Positions 46,614 to 57,465 of a stretch of 64,000 nt of DNA are shown piece by piece. The notes beneath the pieces were generated by a model that saw only the letters and a program-made list of their open reading frames with translations, was not told the DNA's origin and searched no databases. This DNA comes from Calendula officinalis (lineage: Eukaryota; Streptophyta; Magnoliopsida; Asterales; Asteraceae). Numbering within the stretch: position 1 is the stretch's first letter; each line of letters starts with the position of its first letter. The stretch spans positions 28,296,873-28,360,872 of the forward strand of contig OY970820.1 of NCBI GenBank assembly GCA_963853835.1, in the 5' to 3' direction. The translations under genes were made by a program, and so were the position numbers.

Positions 46614-48236
46614 AATGTAATATAAATTTTCCAACAGTTAGCTGCTGCTTTTTTATTATTATTTTATATCAACATCATATTACTACTTTTCAGTTGACAG
46701 ACATCTACGAACAATACTTATTCTTTCTATCTTCACTTTTTGCACATCAACGCAACGTCGCCATCTTTTATTTTTTACAATTAATTAAACACAATAATTA
46801 TCAAATTATATTAATAAAATAAAAATTGCATTAATTGGAAAACATTAAATACTTAAAAAATGCATTAGTATTATGAAAAATACATAAATAAAAAAGAAAA
46901 AATTATCATATAAAAAACTACGCATCATCTTCATCACAACCTCGGCCTCATTTCATTTTGTTTGTATAATTTCCCCCCATTATCCAAGGTTTCGTGTTTG
47001 CCTTCAAATTCGACTTCTTGTTTTTGGTGATATTGAGATCATTGTTGAAATTGAACAAGTATTGTGACAGTACGAGTTAAAATAACTTGAATTTATATTG
47101 ATTTTTGTGGTTTTACCTCGTTTGAGGATTAAATTATCAAGCAACTTGCCTAATATTTTCAAATGTATCTTTTAGATACACGTTAACAAAGGAGATTCTA
47201 ATTTAACAAACAAAAAAAAGGGTCCTAAAATTATAATGGTAAGTCTGTATTTTAAATAATACAATTCCTTCATACCAACAAACCTACCAAACAAAACCAA
47301 ACACAAAACAGCCAAATATTTCATGTATTAAAAACAAGTTTCAAATATATCATCGAATTTACAATGTAATAATGTTATACTATATGATCATTAACAAAAG
47401 CAGATGTTGAAACACAAAGTCAAGTAGATGACCAAAAACCAAAAGGCCTTTGTATCATGAAATTCAATATCTACATCTAATCCTGACAACTACTGGCTTA
47501 GGTATTTAACTAAAACAAAAAGTAGATAACCCAAATTTAACGTCAAAAAGCAATGTTTTAGGATACGTGTTGGACCGGAAAACAAAAGGCATATTGGACC
47601 GGAAAACAAAAGGCATATTGGACCGAATCAACTGGGTTAATAGGTTGTTGGTGATCAACTTCGAACTAGAAGGGTTAATTATGAATGTATTTTTTAATAT
47701 TTCTTTTTCTATTTCATTTTTTACTAAAAATGAACATTTAATATTATTTTTATGGACTTGGAGCTTTGTATTATTTTATATTTTATAAAGTTTGAAATAC
47801 TAAATTTCTAATTAGATATTCAATGTTAGTTTTAATCCATAGACTGAAAGCCAAAATTTTGAAATTTGTTGGAAGTTAGTTGGAACTATATGCATTTACT
47901 AATACATTTTAAAATTTTAACTTTTTTTGGCATTTATAAACTATTTACATAATTAATTAATATTCAATAATATTATAATGCTTTTAAAGCATCGGCCAAT
48001 TCAGTTTAAAAACCAAATTTTAGTACATTGTTAAAAACCCATGTCACAAGACCATTTCAAACTTCTTTTTTAATCTCAACTAACATCTGAAAACACAACT
48101 GGTTGCTCAGAAAAACAAGCACATTAGCAAATTTGAATCCAACATTCAAAACAAACATAACAAGTTGTTGAACTCTATTCAAGACAACAAAACTAATAAT
48201 AATAATGTCAAAATAACATTAAACTGAAACAATCAC
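46614..48236. other. Intergenic DNA with a short tandem repeat
   Basis: AT-rich, no gene. At 47567-47625 a 24-bp unit (TTGGACCGGAAAACAAAAGG plus CATA) occurs two and a half times. Confidence 0.5.
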
Positions 48237-49273
48237 TTAGATGATTCCAATCTTGTTTGCAACATCCAAAGCATCATAATCCGGTGTTAACTTAACATAA
48301 GCTTTCTTTGTTCCATCAGGTCTGCATTACATTCACCAAAACATAATTAAAATAAACTTATTCAAATGTAAATAATTAATTAGTTATAAAAGATATATAC
48401 CTGATTAGAGTGTTGACTTTCTTTGTCTGGATGTCATACATCTTCTTGACTGCAGCTTTGATCTTCTTCTTGTCAGCACGGATATCAACAATGAAAACAA
48501 GAGTGTTATTGTCTTCAATCTTCTTCATTGCTGATTCAGTGGTTAATGGGTACTTAAGGATCTGGTAATGATCCAATTTGTTTCTTGGTGGTGCACTGAT
48601 TCGGGGGTATTTAGGGTTTCTGTCTGTTTTTAAAGTTCTTGGGCGGTGAAATGTAACCTTGGTTCTGATCTTTTTTGCCTTCTTTTTGAATGTTGAACCA
48701 GTTTTCACAGCTTTTGCTGCCTTTAAAGCCTGTGATTTTGCATCACCTTTCTTCGTGGTGTCACCTGAAATAAAAAATAAAATGAGTAAATATTTTGGAA
48801 TCAAGTTTTGCATTTCTACAAAGCTATTACAAATATAGCAAACATATAGAGAAATATACTAACTAAAATCATGGTAACTATTGTACAAAAAACTTAATAA
48901 GCTTGAATTTCAAGCTAATAAGCTCAAAAGCAAGCCAAGCCCTAGAAATAGGAGTAATGTTGTAAAACACACTGGGAAGTTGTAACCTATGTTGAATTGA
49001 AAACGCCTGTAGTTTTTATAGCTCAGAAAAGCCACATTTAACACTGAAATAAGCAACGTAACTGGAAATCCTTATGCTAAAGGAAAACTAATTTTATAAA
49101 CACGAGCAACAGCAAAGTTTATTCAGTAAACTCTGGTTCAGATATTCATATTCATTACTCGATGGCTAATTCATGTGTGCAGATATAAATTGGGCAATAA
49201 TGGCGTTGCAATTATATAATTAAAACAAAACGAGCTGTTTGCGTGATTAGAAATGCGAACCTTTGGGCGCCAT
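48237..49273 (-). CDS. RPL23A: 60S ribosomal protein L23a (uL23), 3 exons, 153 aa
   Basis: Cytosolic large-subunit protein at the peptide exit tunnel. Exons (minus): 49273-49261 (13 bp, MAPK plus one base), 48764-48401, 48321-48237. All have GT-AG introns and matching phases, total 462 nt. The N-terminus is Lys/Ala-rich (KKGDAKSQALKAAKAVK). The conserved core follows: FHRPRTLKTDRNPKYPRIS, YPLTTESAMKKIEDNNTLVF, VDIRADKKKIKAAVKKMYD, VNTLIRPDG, ending DVANKIGII. Length equals the plant family norm (about 154). Full-length and probably expressed. Confidence 0.96.
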
Positions 49274-49434
49274 TGCTAACTGAAACTACTCCGAGAAGCG
49301 ATTTACTGAAAATAACATAAACTGATCAGTTAGGACTTGGAAATAAAACGTTGAAATTAAACACAAACAGCATAGGCTATTGATCTAAAGCCATAAACAT
49401 ATAGACTCCCAGTGATGAAGAGCACAAGAGTAAT

Positions 49435-49615
49435 TCAGAACCCTAAAACCTAAATCAAAACAGAGAGGCGTCTGCATACCCTGCAAACCGGAAGAGTTGG
49501 CGCGGCAGCAACTAGGGTTTCGGCGGATATATGAGATTTATAGTAAACAGAACAATGTCTTAAATGGGCTTCATAACACACTTTATAACGCTTAAAGCCC
49601 GTTTATTTAGCCCAC
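49435..49615 (-). promoter_or_regulatory. RPL23A promoter region: telo-box and site II motifs
   Basis: AAACCCTA (minus) at 49511-49518 and an ACCCTAAA at about 49441-49449 are telo-boxes. TGGGCT words at about 49565-49570 (plus) and 49607-49612 (minus) are site II elements. This pairing is characteristic of plant ribosomal-protein promoters. Distance from the ATG leaves room for a 5' leader, perhaps with an intron. Confidence 0.65.
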
Positions 49616-50618
49616 ACTTGACATCAGCATCTTTTATAGCAAAGCTTAAGTTTCCACTTGGCCCCAAAAAATTACAAATTTTAATGTTCCTCTTGTTTCT
49701 AAAGCTAAAATTACAAATTTTACTAAAATGCGTTTTATCTTTTTTTTTTAAAGGTGTTCTCAATTATTCACCAGGCTAGGCTTTGCTCGTAATATGTTTA
49801 CCTTAATCATTGTTGTAGTTATTTTTGAACTTTACTATCATCATATGGTAAATATGTATCTAGGAAAATAACTTAACCCATAACCTTTAAAAGATTATTT
49901 TAGACATCCTTATTGATAGTTAGACTATCGCCGATCCTCTAGCATGTTGGTGACTTGTACACATCTTTTATAAGCATATATCACTAAATAAGACTGATCT
50001 GATTATTTAACTTTTTACCATTTAAACACGTCCTTATACTATCAGGTAGAGAACTAGATACTCAAAATAATATATTTAATGGTGGATAGCATAAATAGGT
50101 GATGTTGAAATCACCATTAAGTTAGAAAGACTATTACTGATTGGTGTCAGCTCCTTGTCACTTTTGTCAAACGGTAGGCATAGGGTGTCAGTTAGACAAA
50201 ACAGTCAGCTGAAGTGTAGAGACGGGAGAAAAGTGCCCATTAGGGTACTTTAATAAGTTATTTAGTATTTAATGATAGGTCCAACAAACTGAAAAGAATA
50301 TATTATTAGCATAAGTATGTATGCCAGTTTAGCGTCATTTGGAATGTTAACTGACAAAAAATAAAAATGTCAATTATGTCATGGTTGGCTCCAATTTAAA
50401 CAGTTAATAACGTCTTAAAGGATAATACACACAGTTACCATATCACCTCCATAAATATAAAAAGTCAATACAATCACAGCAATCTAGAAGCACATCAAAC
50501 AATCTGCATAACCAAAACCCTTTGTCCGGATAACAAAGCAAAATTAATAACCTATAAACAATACATACTTTCCAAAAATGAGTTGGTATAAAATTTATTT
50601 CGACATAAAGACACAAAC
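49616..50618. other. Intergenic DNA between RPL23A and TSR2-like gene
   Basis: AT-rich. No gene. Its right part is the 3' flank of the TSR2-like gene. Confidence 0.5.
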
Positions 50619-51742
50619 TCAACGCCTGCCACCTCTGTTTCTTCTAGAAGAAACCGTTGTCCAGCCATCTGCATCAACCACCGGTGCGGGTGCACATGGT
50701 GGCCCCCCAAGAGACATATTTGAAGATGGGTCACGTTCATCTGCCATTTCCATTGACTCATCCCCTGAACTTGAAGCCGGATCTGAATCTGAATATGAAT
50801 CATCTTCACCACCATTCACAACCTAACAAAATTGAATTTCAATCATCATGATGCAAATCGATGTTTATATAAACACATCAGATATCTCAACCCTAACATG
50901 TTTACTTTCAACCTGAGCACGACGCGTATAACCCGTTCCATTAAACGGGTTAGGGGTTTGAATGGGTCAAACGGGTAACTTTTAAACATTACGGGCCAAA
51001 CCAGGTTAGGATGATAAGATGAACATGAAATAGTACCTGCATGCGATGATTAGTGGTAGGAATCGATTGCCTTAGCCGTTCAATCGAGACAAAGTTACCT
51101 TCCAAACATTCTTCATGCATGATCAATAAATTATCTGCTATCTATTTACAAAAAGTAAAATAAAATATTATAAGGAAAAATAGCTAAAAGCATAAAACCA
51201 GGAACTGATCAAGTAACAGAGCATATAAACACTTAAACAAGATAATGTTTAAATAGGCTTACCTCCTCAATGCTACCATCATCAATCTCAGTATTAAGAG
51301 ATAGCATAAAATCATCAAGCAAATTCTCCAAATCGTCCACATATACTTCCTCTGAGAAACGGACAAAGAATTAAAATCATTTGAATAAGTAAAGGTAATT
51401 ATATATTTTGCATTTACTAAAATCAATAATTACACTAGTTTGTTACATGTGTTTCCAAATATAATCTTAACTCCAAAAAATGAGAAAACCATAATCACAA
51501 TCTCACTTCTACCAAACACTCTCGAGAACAATCAGTTTAAATGAGATTAATTAAATACCAGTAGGTCTAATTAGCCAGTGATAGATATCAACAGCAAGCT
51601 GTTGAGCTTTTTGGCGAGTATCACGACCACCCCATTCGTTCTGAATCGCCATCTGAAGTGCACTCCATCGACCTAAAAGCAGATCGATACCTTCTCTAAG
51701 CTGATTAACAGCCTCAGCTGTCAGTTGAGCAGGTACCACCAT
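50619..51742 (-). CDS. TSR2-like pre-rRNA processing protein, 4 exons, apparent 2-bp frameshift
   Basis: TSR2 is known as the escort of ribosomal protein eS26 during 40S maturation. Exons (minus): 51742-51559, 51353-51263, 51141-51037, 50822-50619. Exon 1 has the WGG domain (LLLGRWSALQMAIQNEWGGR). Exon 2 reads YVDDLENLLDDFMLSL and then, in a frame shifted by 2 nt, LNTEIDDGSIEE. Exon 3 has MHEECLEGNFVSIERL. Exon 4 is acidic, then DADGWTTVSSRRNRGGRR. The shift is an extra AG in 'AAGAGAGAT' at 51295-51304. Splice sites are otherwise consistent, and using the alternative AG acceptor 2 nt away gives a stop. So either a broken allele or a sequence error. Identity is secure; functionality is uncertain. 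Confidence 0.82.
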
Positions 51743-52167
51743 TGCAAAACCCTAAATTTGTTGGTATTCCAGATTCTATTGGCAAAACTACGAATTCGGT
51801 AAATTTACACCCTGATAGTAATCAAAGTAGAAGTATTCAAGGAATTACACTGCAAATTTGCTTAAACTCATATAAAACCGAGGTGATTCGACAATATCTT
51901 ACGCATAATATACAGAAATTGATTAGCAAGCAAATTACAACGAAGCACAGAGAATATATATAGTGAATTACCGGTTATTAGTATTGGAATTTGGAAATTG
52001 GGGCGAGGAACAGAGCACCTGAGAGATGGGAAGCAGCGGCTGGCGTTTGTAAACCAAAGTGGAACTAGTATTTTCTGAACATTAAAAGGGCGCACACGAG
52101 GTCTTTTTGGCCTTTTGGGCCTTGTTTTTAGGTTTTGATTAAGAAAAAATATAGTTAGTACCTAGTA

Positions 52168-52429
52168 CTCCCTCCGTCCCCAAGTAAAGTTCCCATTTTA
52201 TCTTCAAATTTTGTCTCTAAATAAAGTTCTCATTTCTTAAACTTAAGGGACCCACTTAATATAATAATATTATTATCAATACTTTCACCACTAACTATCT
52301 CTTAAAACACTTTCTCTCCAATCAAACCTTATATTTTAATCAAAAGTAATACCAAATACCCAACCACTAACTATCTCCTAAAATGTTGTGCCCAACACAA
52401 ATGGGAACTTTATTTAGGGACGGAGGGAG
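52168..52429. mobile_element. Stowaway-type MITE (262 bp)
   Basis: Terminal inverted repeats CTCCCTCCGTCCCCAAGTAA and the complement of CTCCCTCCGTCCCTAAATAA, flanked by TA on both sides (52166-52167 and 52430-52431). It lies upstream of the TSR2-like gene. A different family from the MITE at 40718. Confidence 0.88.
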
Positions 52430-52818
52430 TATTAGATATTCTTTAAAAAAAATATAGTGAATTGTTCAAGGAGGTCCACATATATTTTAAAGTCCCAAGG
52501 GATAATCATGGACCCTTGGATCAAGAAGATCAATGGTCCAGATTAGATCTCTAATTAAATGAGTTTTTTTGGGTGGAAGGGTATATTGGTCATTTGGTGC
52601 GTAACTTAAAAACCCTCTTTCTTCACATTTCATCTTCCCCCTCTCTCTCCTCCCTCTCGTCTGCTATCTTTCTCTTTCTCTCTCACACACAAAAATCAAT
52701 GAATAAACCCTCATTTTCACTCGTTTTTGCCGAATTCTTCTCAGTTTTTTGCTAAAATCGTTTGTTAAACCTTATACAACATCGTTTTCCTTCTATTTTG
52801 GTGTCTGATCTACTTACA

Positions 52819-54222
52819 ATGGCTGATTCACGACCTTCTCGTTCGAAAAAAACTTCCGATAAAAAGCGTGGGGAATTCGTACCTGTTACAGGTAATTTTA
52901 ACTTGTATTTGCTGTTATTATTAGCTTTTTTATTGTTTATGCAGAAATCCTTATTCTTTATGGCTTTTTTTGTATTTCGAACTTTTCTAGGGTTTCTATT
53001 TGATAATACGTCGATTTCATATGTTGTTTGTTGATATGTTGTTCTATATTTTGTTGTTTTCGCTTCAAATAACAAGTGTTTTAGCATTCTAGTGTTTTTT
53101 AATAGTTAATCACATATGATTCGTAATGTTATTTTAGTTATTTTAGTAAATCACATGTGATTTAGCGAAATGTTAATAACTCCCCTGTTTTTGAAAACCT
53201 CTGTTTTAAATCACATGTGATTTAGATCTGTTTAAGTTTAAAACACATGAACACATGTGATTGTGCATCTATTTAATTTTAAACCACGTATTTATTTTAG
53301 TTAATCATCTGTGATTTTATATTTGTTTATTTTTATATCAGATGTTTCTTATTAATTAATCACATTTGATTTAGATATGTTTTATTCTAAAATAAATGTT
53401 TTTAGTTAATCACATGTGATTCTAAGTCTATTTCGTTTTAAATCATCTATTTTTTTTTGTTTAAACATATGTGCTTGTAATTTTGTTTTAAATCACATGT
53501 GATTTTGAAGTTATTATTTGTTTTTTAGTTGTAAATCACATGTGATTTTACTGTTTTTATTATAGATTTAAGCTTTCTAGTGTTTTTTAGTTGTAAATCA
53601 CATGTGATTTTACTGTTTTTATTATAGATTTCAGCTTTCTAGTGTTTTTTAGTTGTAAATCACATGTGATTTTATTGTATTCACATGTTATTTGTCATTT
53701 ATTATTTTTATGTTCACTCTGTTTTTAAATCACATGTGATTTTACAGATTTTATTATAGATTTTCAGCTTTCTAGAGTCTTTTAGTAGTAAATCATATGT
53801 GATTTTACTGTGTTCACATGTTTTATTATTTTTTATGTTTACTCTGTTTTGAAATCACATTTGATTGTTATTTATTATTTGATTATTATGTTATTTGAGT
53901 TCAATCACATGTGATTGTTCTCAGTATCTCACCTAATCACAGTCAAATAATTCATATCTTTCAATCACATGTGATTAGTAAGCTAAATTACAGTTGTTTA
54001 TGTGAGATTATGAGTTCAATCACATGTGATTTCAATTTAACTATCTCAAATTGTTATTAGTTGTCATAACTTGCTTCTTTGTGTTTTATAGGAGGTGATG
54101 ATGAATTTCCTACTATGTTATCTAAGTTGCCTGAGATACGAACTAATATTAATATTGGTAGAAAAGACCTCTATCACCATCAAAAACAAAAACTGCTGGG
54201 GTGTCAAAGAAGATCAAAATAA
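52819..54222 (+). CDS. Hypothetical two-exon gene, 67 codons in the continuous frame
   Basis: ATG 52819-52821 begins MADSRPSRSKKTSDKKRGEF and exon 1 ends at 52891 (ACAG|GTAATT). Exon 2 starts at 54092 after TTTTATAG, reads GGDDEFPTMLSKLPEIRTNI and stops at 54220-54222. From about 54165 the +1 frame instead reads KRPLSPSKTKTAGVSKKIKI and beyond, strongly basic and NLS-like, so a 1-bp shift may have shortened the protein. A CT-rich leader (52610-52690) fits a real 5' UTR. The 1.2-kb intron is dominated by AATCACATGTGATT palindromes. Basic starts like this occur in Ulp1-bearing MULE proteins, but no domain is present here. Function unknown. Confidence 0.4.
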
Positions 54223-54780
54223 GGCTTAAAAGATCAATTAACAATGAACCATCCGCGTCAAAAACATTAGTTCCAGTTGAAATAACTATGTTTTACTTAA
54301 CAGAATCACATGTGATTGCTAACGGAATCACAAGTGAAAGTTAATAAAATCACATGTGATGTAATAGTTAGTGACATGTTCTGTTTTTGTGTACTTGTTG
54401 TTTACCTTCCAATCACATGTGATTTTGTTATGTGTATATACTCCTATGTTTTATGAAATAACTTTGTTTACTTACCAGAATCACATGTGATTGGGAACAA
54501 CATCACCAGTGATTTAATACTAAGTACATGTTCTGTTTTTATGCAATTGATGTTTACTTTCCAATTACTTGTGATTTTTATTAACAATCACATGTTATTG
54601 TTTCTATGTACATGTCACTGTTTTTGTGCACTTGATGTTTACTTTCTAATCACATGTGATTTTATTATGTATATAGACTCCTCTGTTTTATAATAAAAAC
54701 TCTGTTTTACATAACAAAATCACATGTGATTTTTAATGGAATCAAAAGTGATATAATAAAATCGAATGTGATTTAATACT
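53108..54780. repeat. Array of 14-bp palindrome AATCACATGTGATT (16 exact copies)
   Basis: Exact copies start at 53149, 53209, 53408, 53491, 53534, 53596, 53658, 53728, 53903, 53963, 54018, 54304, 54411, 54479, 54648 and 54718. A dozen or so near copies differ by one or two bases (for example 53108, 53786, 54349). Spacing is irregular except 53534-53671, where 62-bp units are tandem. The word is a perfect palindrome with a CACATGTG (E-box-like) centre. The array fills the intron and continues past exon 2 of the hypothetical gene. Confidence 0.92.
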
Positions 54781-55106
54781 TAACAACAAGACTAATAATT
54801 TAATTTGTGAATTAAACATAAATATTTATAATGACAAAATAGTCATCCAAAATAATATTCTACAACTAATAATTAACCATCATTAATTATCAAATAAAAT
54901 GTAAGTTGAAATTATACACCATTTGATAGTACAAATACCCACTTATACCAAATACATAAAATTAATACTCTTCCTTTTTTTTCTCAAAAGTCAAATGGTT
55001 TTTGGCTTGTCTCTTCCTCCTGTCAAGATTCCATTTCCCATCCCATAGAGTTTCATATTTTGGTTATTAGCTCATTTCCTCATGCATGCATGCATTCCCA
55101 AAGTTG
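54781..55106. other. AT-rich DNA before the second large LTR element
   Basis: No gene. It was contiguous with 63094 onward before the element inserted. Confidence 0.6.
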
Positions 55107-55295
55107 TTCAATGTAACGACCGGAATTTTCGGTTAATGAATTAAACGGAAATACTGAGGAATAAAGGTAGTAAAATGTTTAATCGAGTCTCCGTTGTGTT
55201 TTATCGAGTGTTTGGATGTTTGGGACTTGGTGTAACCAAGTATGGGTCAAGACTTGGATGGAAACAAGTTTAAAAGGCAAGAAACTGACCCAGAC

Positions 55296-55562
55296 AGCCC
55301 TCGCGGCGCGAGCCAGGCGCGAGGCAGTCGCGAGGTTGAACAGGAGCTCCAGAGGTGAAACGCGAGAATCAAGAGTTGAGACAAGAGCCGCGAGCGAAAC
55401 GCGAGCCAGTCGCGAGCGAAACGCGAGAATCTCGAGTTGAGACAAGAGGCGACGAAACGCGAGCGAAACGCGAGCGAAACGCGAGGTCTGTATTTCAGCG
55501 GCAACCAGCAGGCGAACCCGCGTCACCTCGCGGCGCGAGGTGGGCGCGAGCGGGGCGCGAGA
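55296..55562. repeat. CpG-rich CGCGAG/GAAACGCGAG repeats in LTR
   Basis: Dense CGCGAG words, TCGCGGCGCGA palindromes and GCGAAACGCGAG tandem units, strongly GC-rich in an AT-rich LTR. Repeated in the 3' LTR at 60934-61200. The nested element has TTCGCGACGCGAA at the equivalent place. Confidence 0.85.
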
Positions 55563-55572
55563 AGCGTCTGGA

Positions 55573-55581
55573 ATATATAAA
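55573..55581 (+). promoter_or_regulatory. LTR TATA box
   Basis: ATATATAAA directly after the CpG-rich patch and before a leader-like CTAGGGTTTCATTTCTC. The likely element promoter. The copy in the 3' LTR is at about 61211-61219. Confidence 0.6.
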
Positions 55582-57453
55582 CTTGTGTGTGAGCTAGGGT
55601 TTCATTTCTCATACAACCCCAACACATAGTGCAGCCGATTTGGGAGTGTTCTTGGTCGTTTTTGGAGCTAAGGAGCTCAAATCTTCATCTTCTTGAAGGA
55701 TTGAAACATCAAGGGTAAGTATTCTTGATTGTCTTGCTTATCTACCTTGATTGTGAGCTTTGTATGGGTAAAAATGGTGGTTTGGGGAACCAACCATGTC
55801 ATCTTTGGGGAAGATGACTAAACATGGGTGTAGAACACTCATTGTAAGCTTGTAATCGATGTGTACAAGTTGGATTTCGGTTTATTGATGGAAATCTTGA
55901 ACTAGGGTTTGAGATTCCACCAAGTTGGATGAACTTGGTGGTTAGGAATGTGAATATGGATTGATTTATAATTAGTTATGGATAATAACTAGTTATTTTG
56001 ATGATATTGATGGTAGGTCAAGAAGACCTAAAGATTGGTGACATTTCACAAGTTTGATAGCAAGGATTCGTGTTGGTAGACACGATTTGGAGTTAGCTTG
56101 GCTAAGGTGAGTACATGAGACTTTTACTGGGTACATAGCAAATGATTTTGAAAACTATGATGTTTTAAGAGTCTTTATTAATAAACGTTTTAATAAAGAT
56201 ATGATTGATATGATGAGAAAATGCTAGTATTTGACTGTTTTAGTATATCTAAACGATTGTTGATTTTGAAAGAGATTTTGATAATGAATAGTAATTAGTG
56301 AGTTTTCATAAATAAGATGTATGAATAAGGATAATGATTTAAAAGAGCTTGATAATCGGTTTATTAATAATTTGTATTAATAAAGCTTGAGACAATGATT
56401 TTTATGTAATAAGTATCGATTAGTATATTATACTAATGAAAGTAGTTATTGAATTACTAAGAGAATAAGTAACAAGTGACTAGTAATAAACGTGTATTCT
56501 AGTCAAAGAAGAGTCAAAGTAAGATGATTTCTATAAACGATAAATATGTTTTAAATTAGTAAAGGACTTGGTAAAGTCAATGTTGAAACTGAATAAGTAA
56601 TGAGAAAGATATGATAACTTAGAATAGAGGTATTCTAATAAATGATAGAAATGATGAAAGGAGCTGATGCTCATATGTGATGAATGGAGCTGAGGCTCAT
56701 ATGTGATGAATGAGATATCCGGAATAAGACCGCCCAGAAATGGGGGAGCATGAGACGTCTACTTGGGGTGGTACCTCCCTGCGCAAAGAGTAGAATGTCA
56801 CAGTTTACGACACCCAAAGATGGGTGAGCATGACGACCCGGGAACGGGGAGAGCTTATGAATCTCGGTAAGATGGGGGTTCCCAATTACCTTGATAGTTT
56901 ACCTATGACGTCCCATATCGGGAGAGTTGGCTTCGGAGAGGTCCGTTGCATATGTGATAAAGAAAGTGTAAGTTTGGAGATAACTTACAAGTATGTGATT
57001 AGGCGATGAGTAAGCTTATGGTAAGCTTATTAGTTTAAACGGTTAAATGAATAGAAGATGAATTATGAATTAATAAGAAATGATAAGGATAAGTATTTTT
57101 GATATTATAAATATTATTTTATAAATCTTTTGAGAATGGGTCGAAAACCCATGTATCTCACGAGACTATTTTGTCTCACGTACTACTTTGTTTTTGGCTA
57201 TGTACTCAGGTTCAGGATCGTTGGATTAGAAGGTCGCGTTAGAAGTGGCCTAGTGTTGGTTAGCTCGGGAGCTCGTAGGTAGTTCTCGTTTATCCTATGG
57301 TTATGATATTATCTTTGTAACACCGGATTTTTATAACTCTGATAAATGTTTTAAGGGTTTTTGTTAAACCGTATTTTGGGAACTTTGGACATTGTAATAT
57401 TTTTATTAAAAATATAATTTAAAAGGTGTTTTGAAAATTGAGGTGTTACAACT

Positions 57454-57465
57454 TGGTATCAGAGC
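57454..57465 (+). other. Primer-binding site of second large element
   Basis: TGGTATCAGAGC, complementary to initiator tRNA-Met, 3 bp after the LTR. Confidence 0.9.

Larger units (their letters stand above)
55112..57450 (+). repeat. 5' LTR of second large element
   Basis: Contains a CGCGAG-rich patch (55296-55562), a TATA box, a GGTAAGT donor-like site (about 55714) and the shared block GGTGAGTACATGAGACTTTT (about 56107). Confidence 0.93.

Noticed and set aside
46915..47060. Possible minus-strand protein tail (EVEFEGKHETLDNGGKLYKQ)
   Set aside because: Short, with stops nearby and no family recognised. Not enough to call a gene.
55179..55597. Arg/Ser/Ala-rich ORFs on both strands (and copies at 60817-61235)
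   Set aside because: Open only because of the CGCGAG repeat composition in the LTR; no domain pattern.
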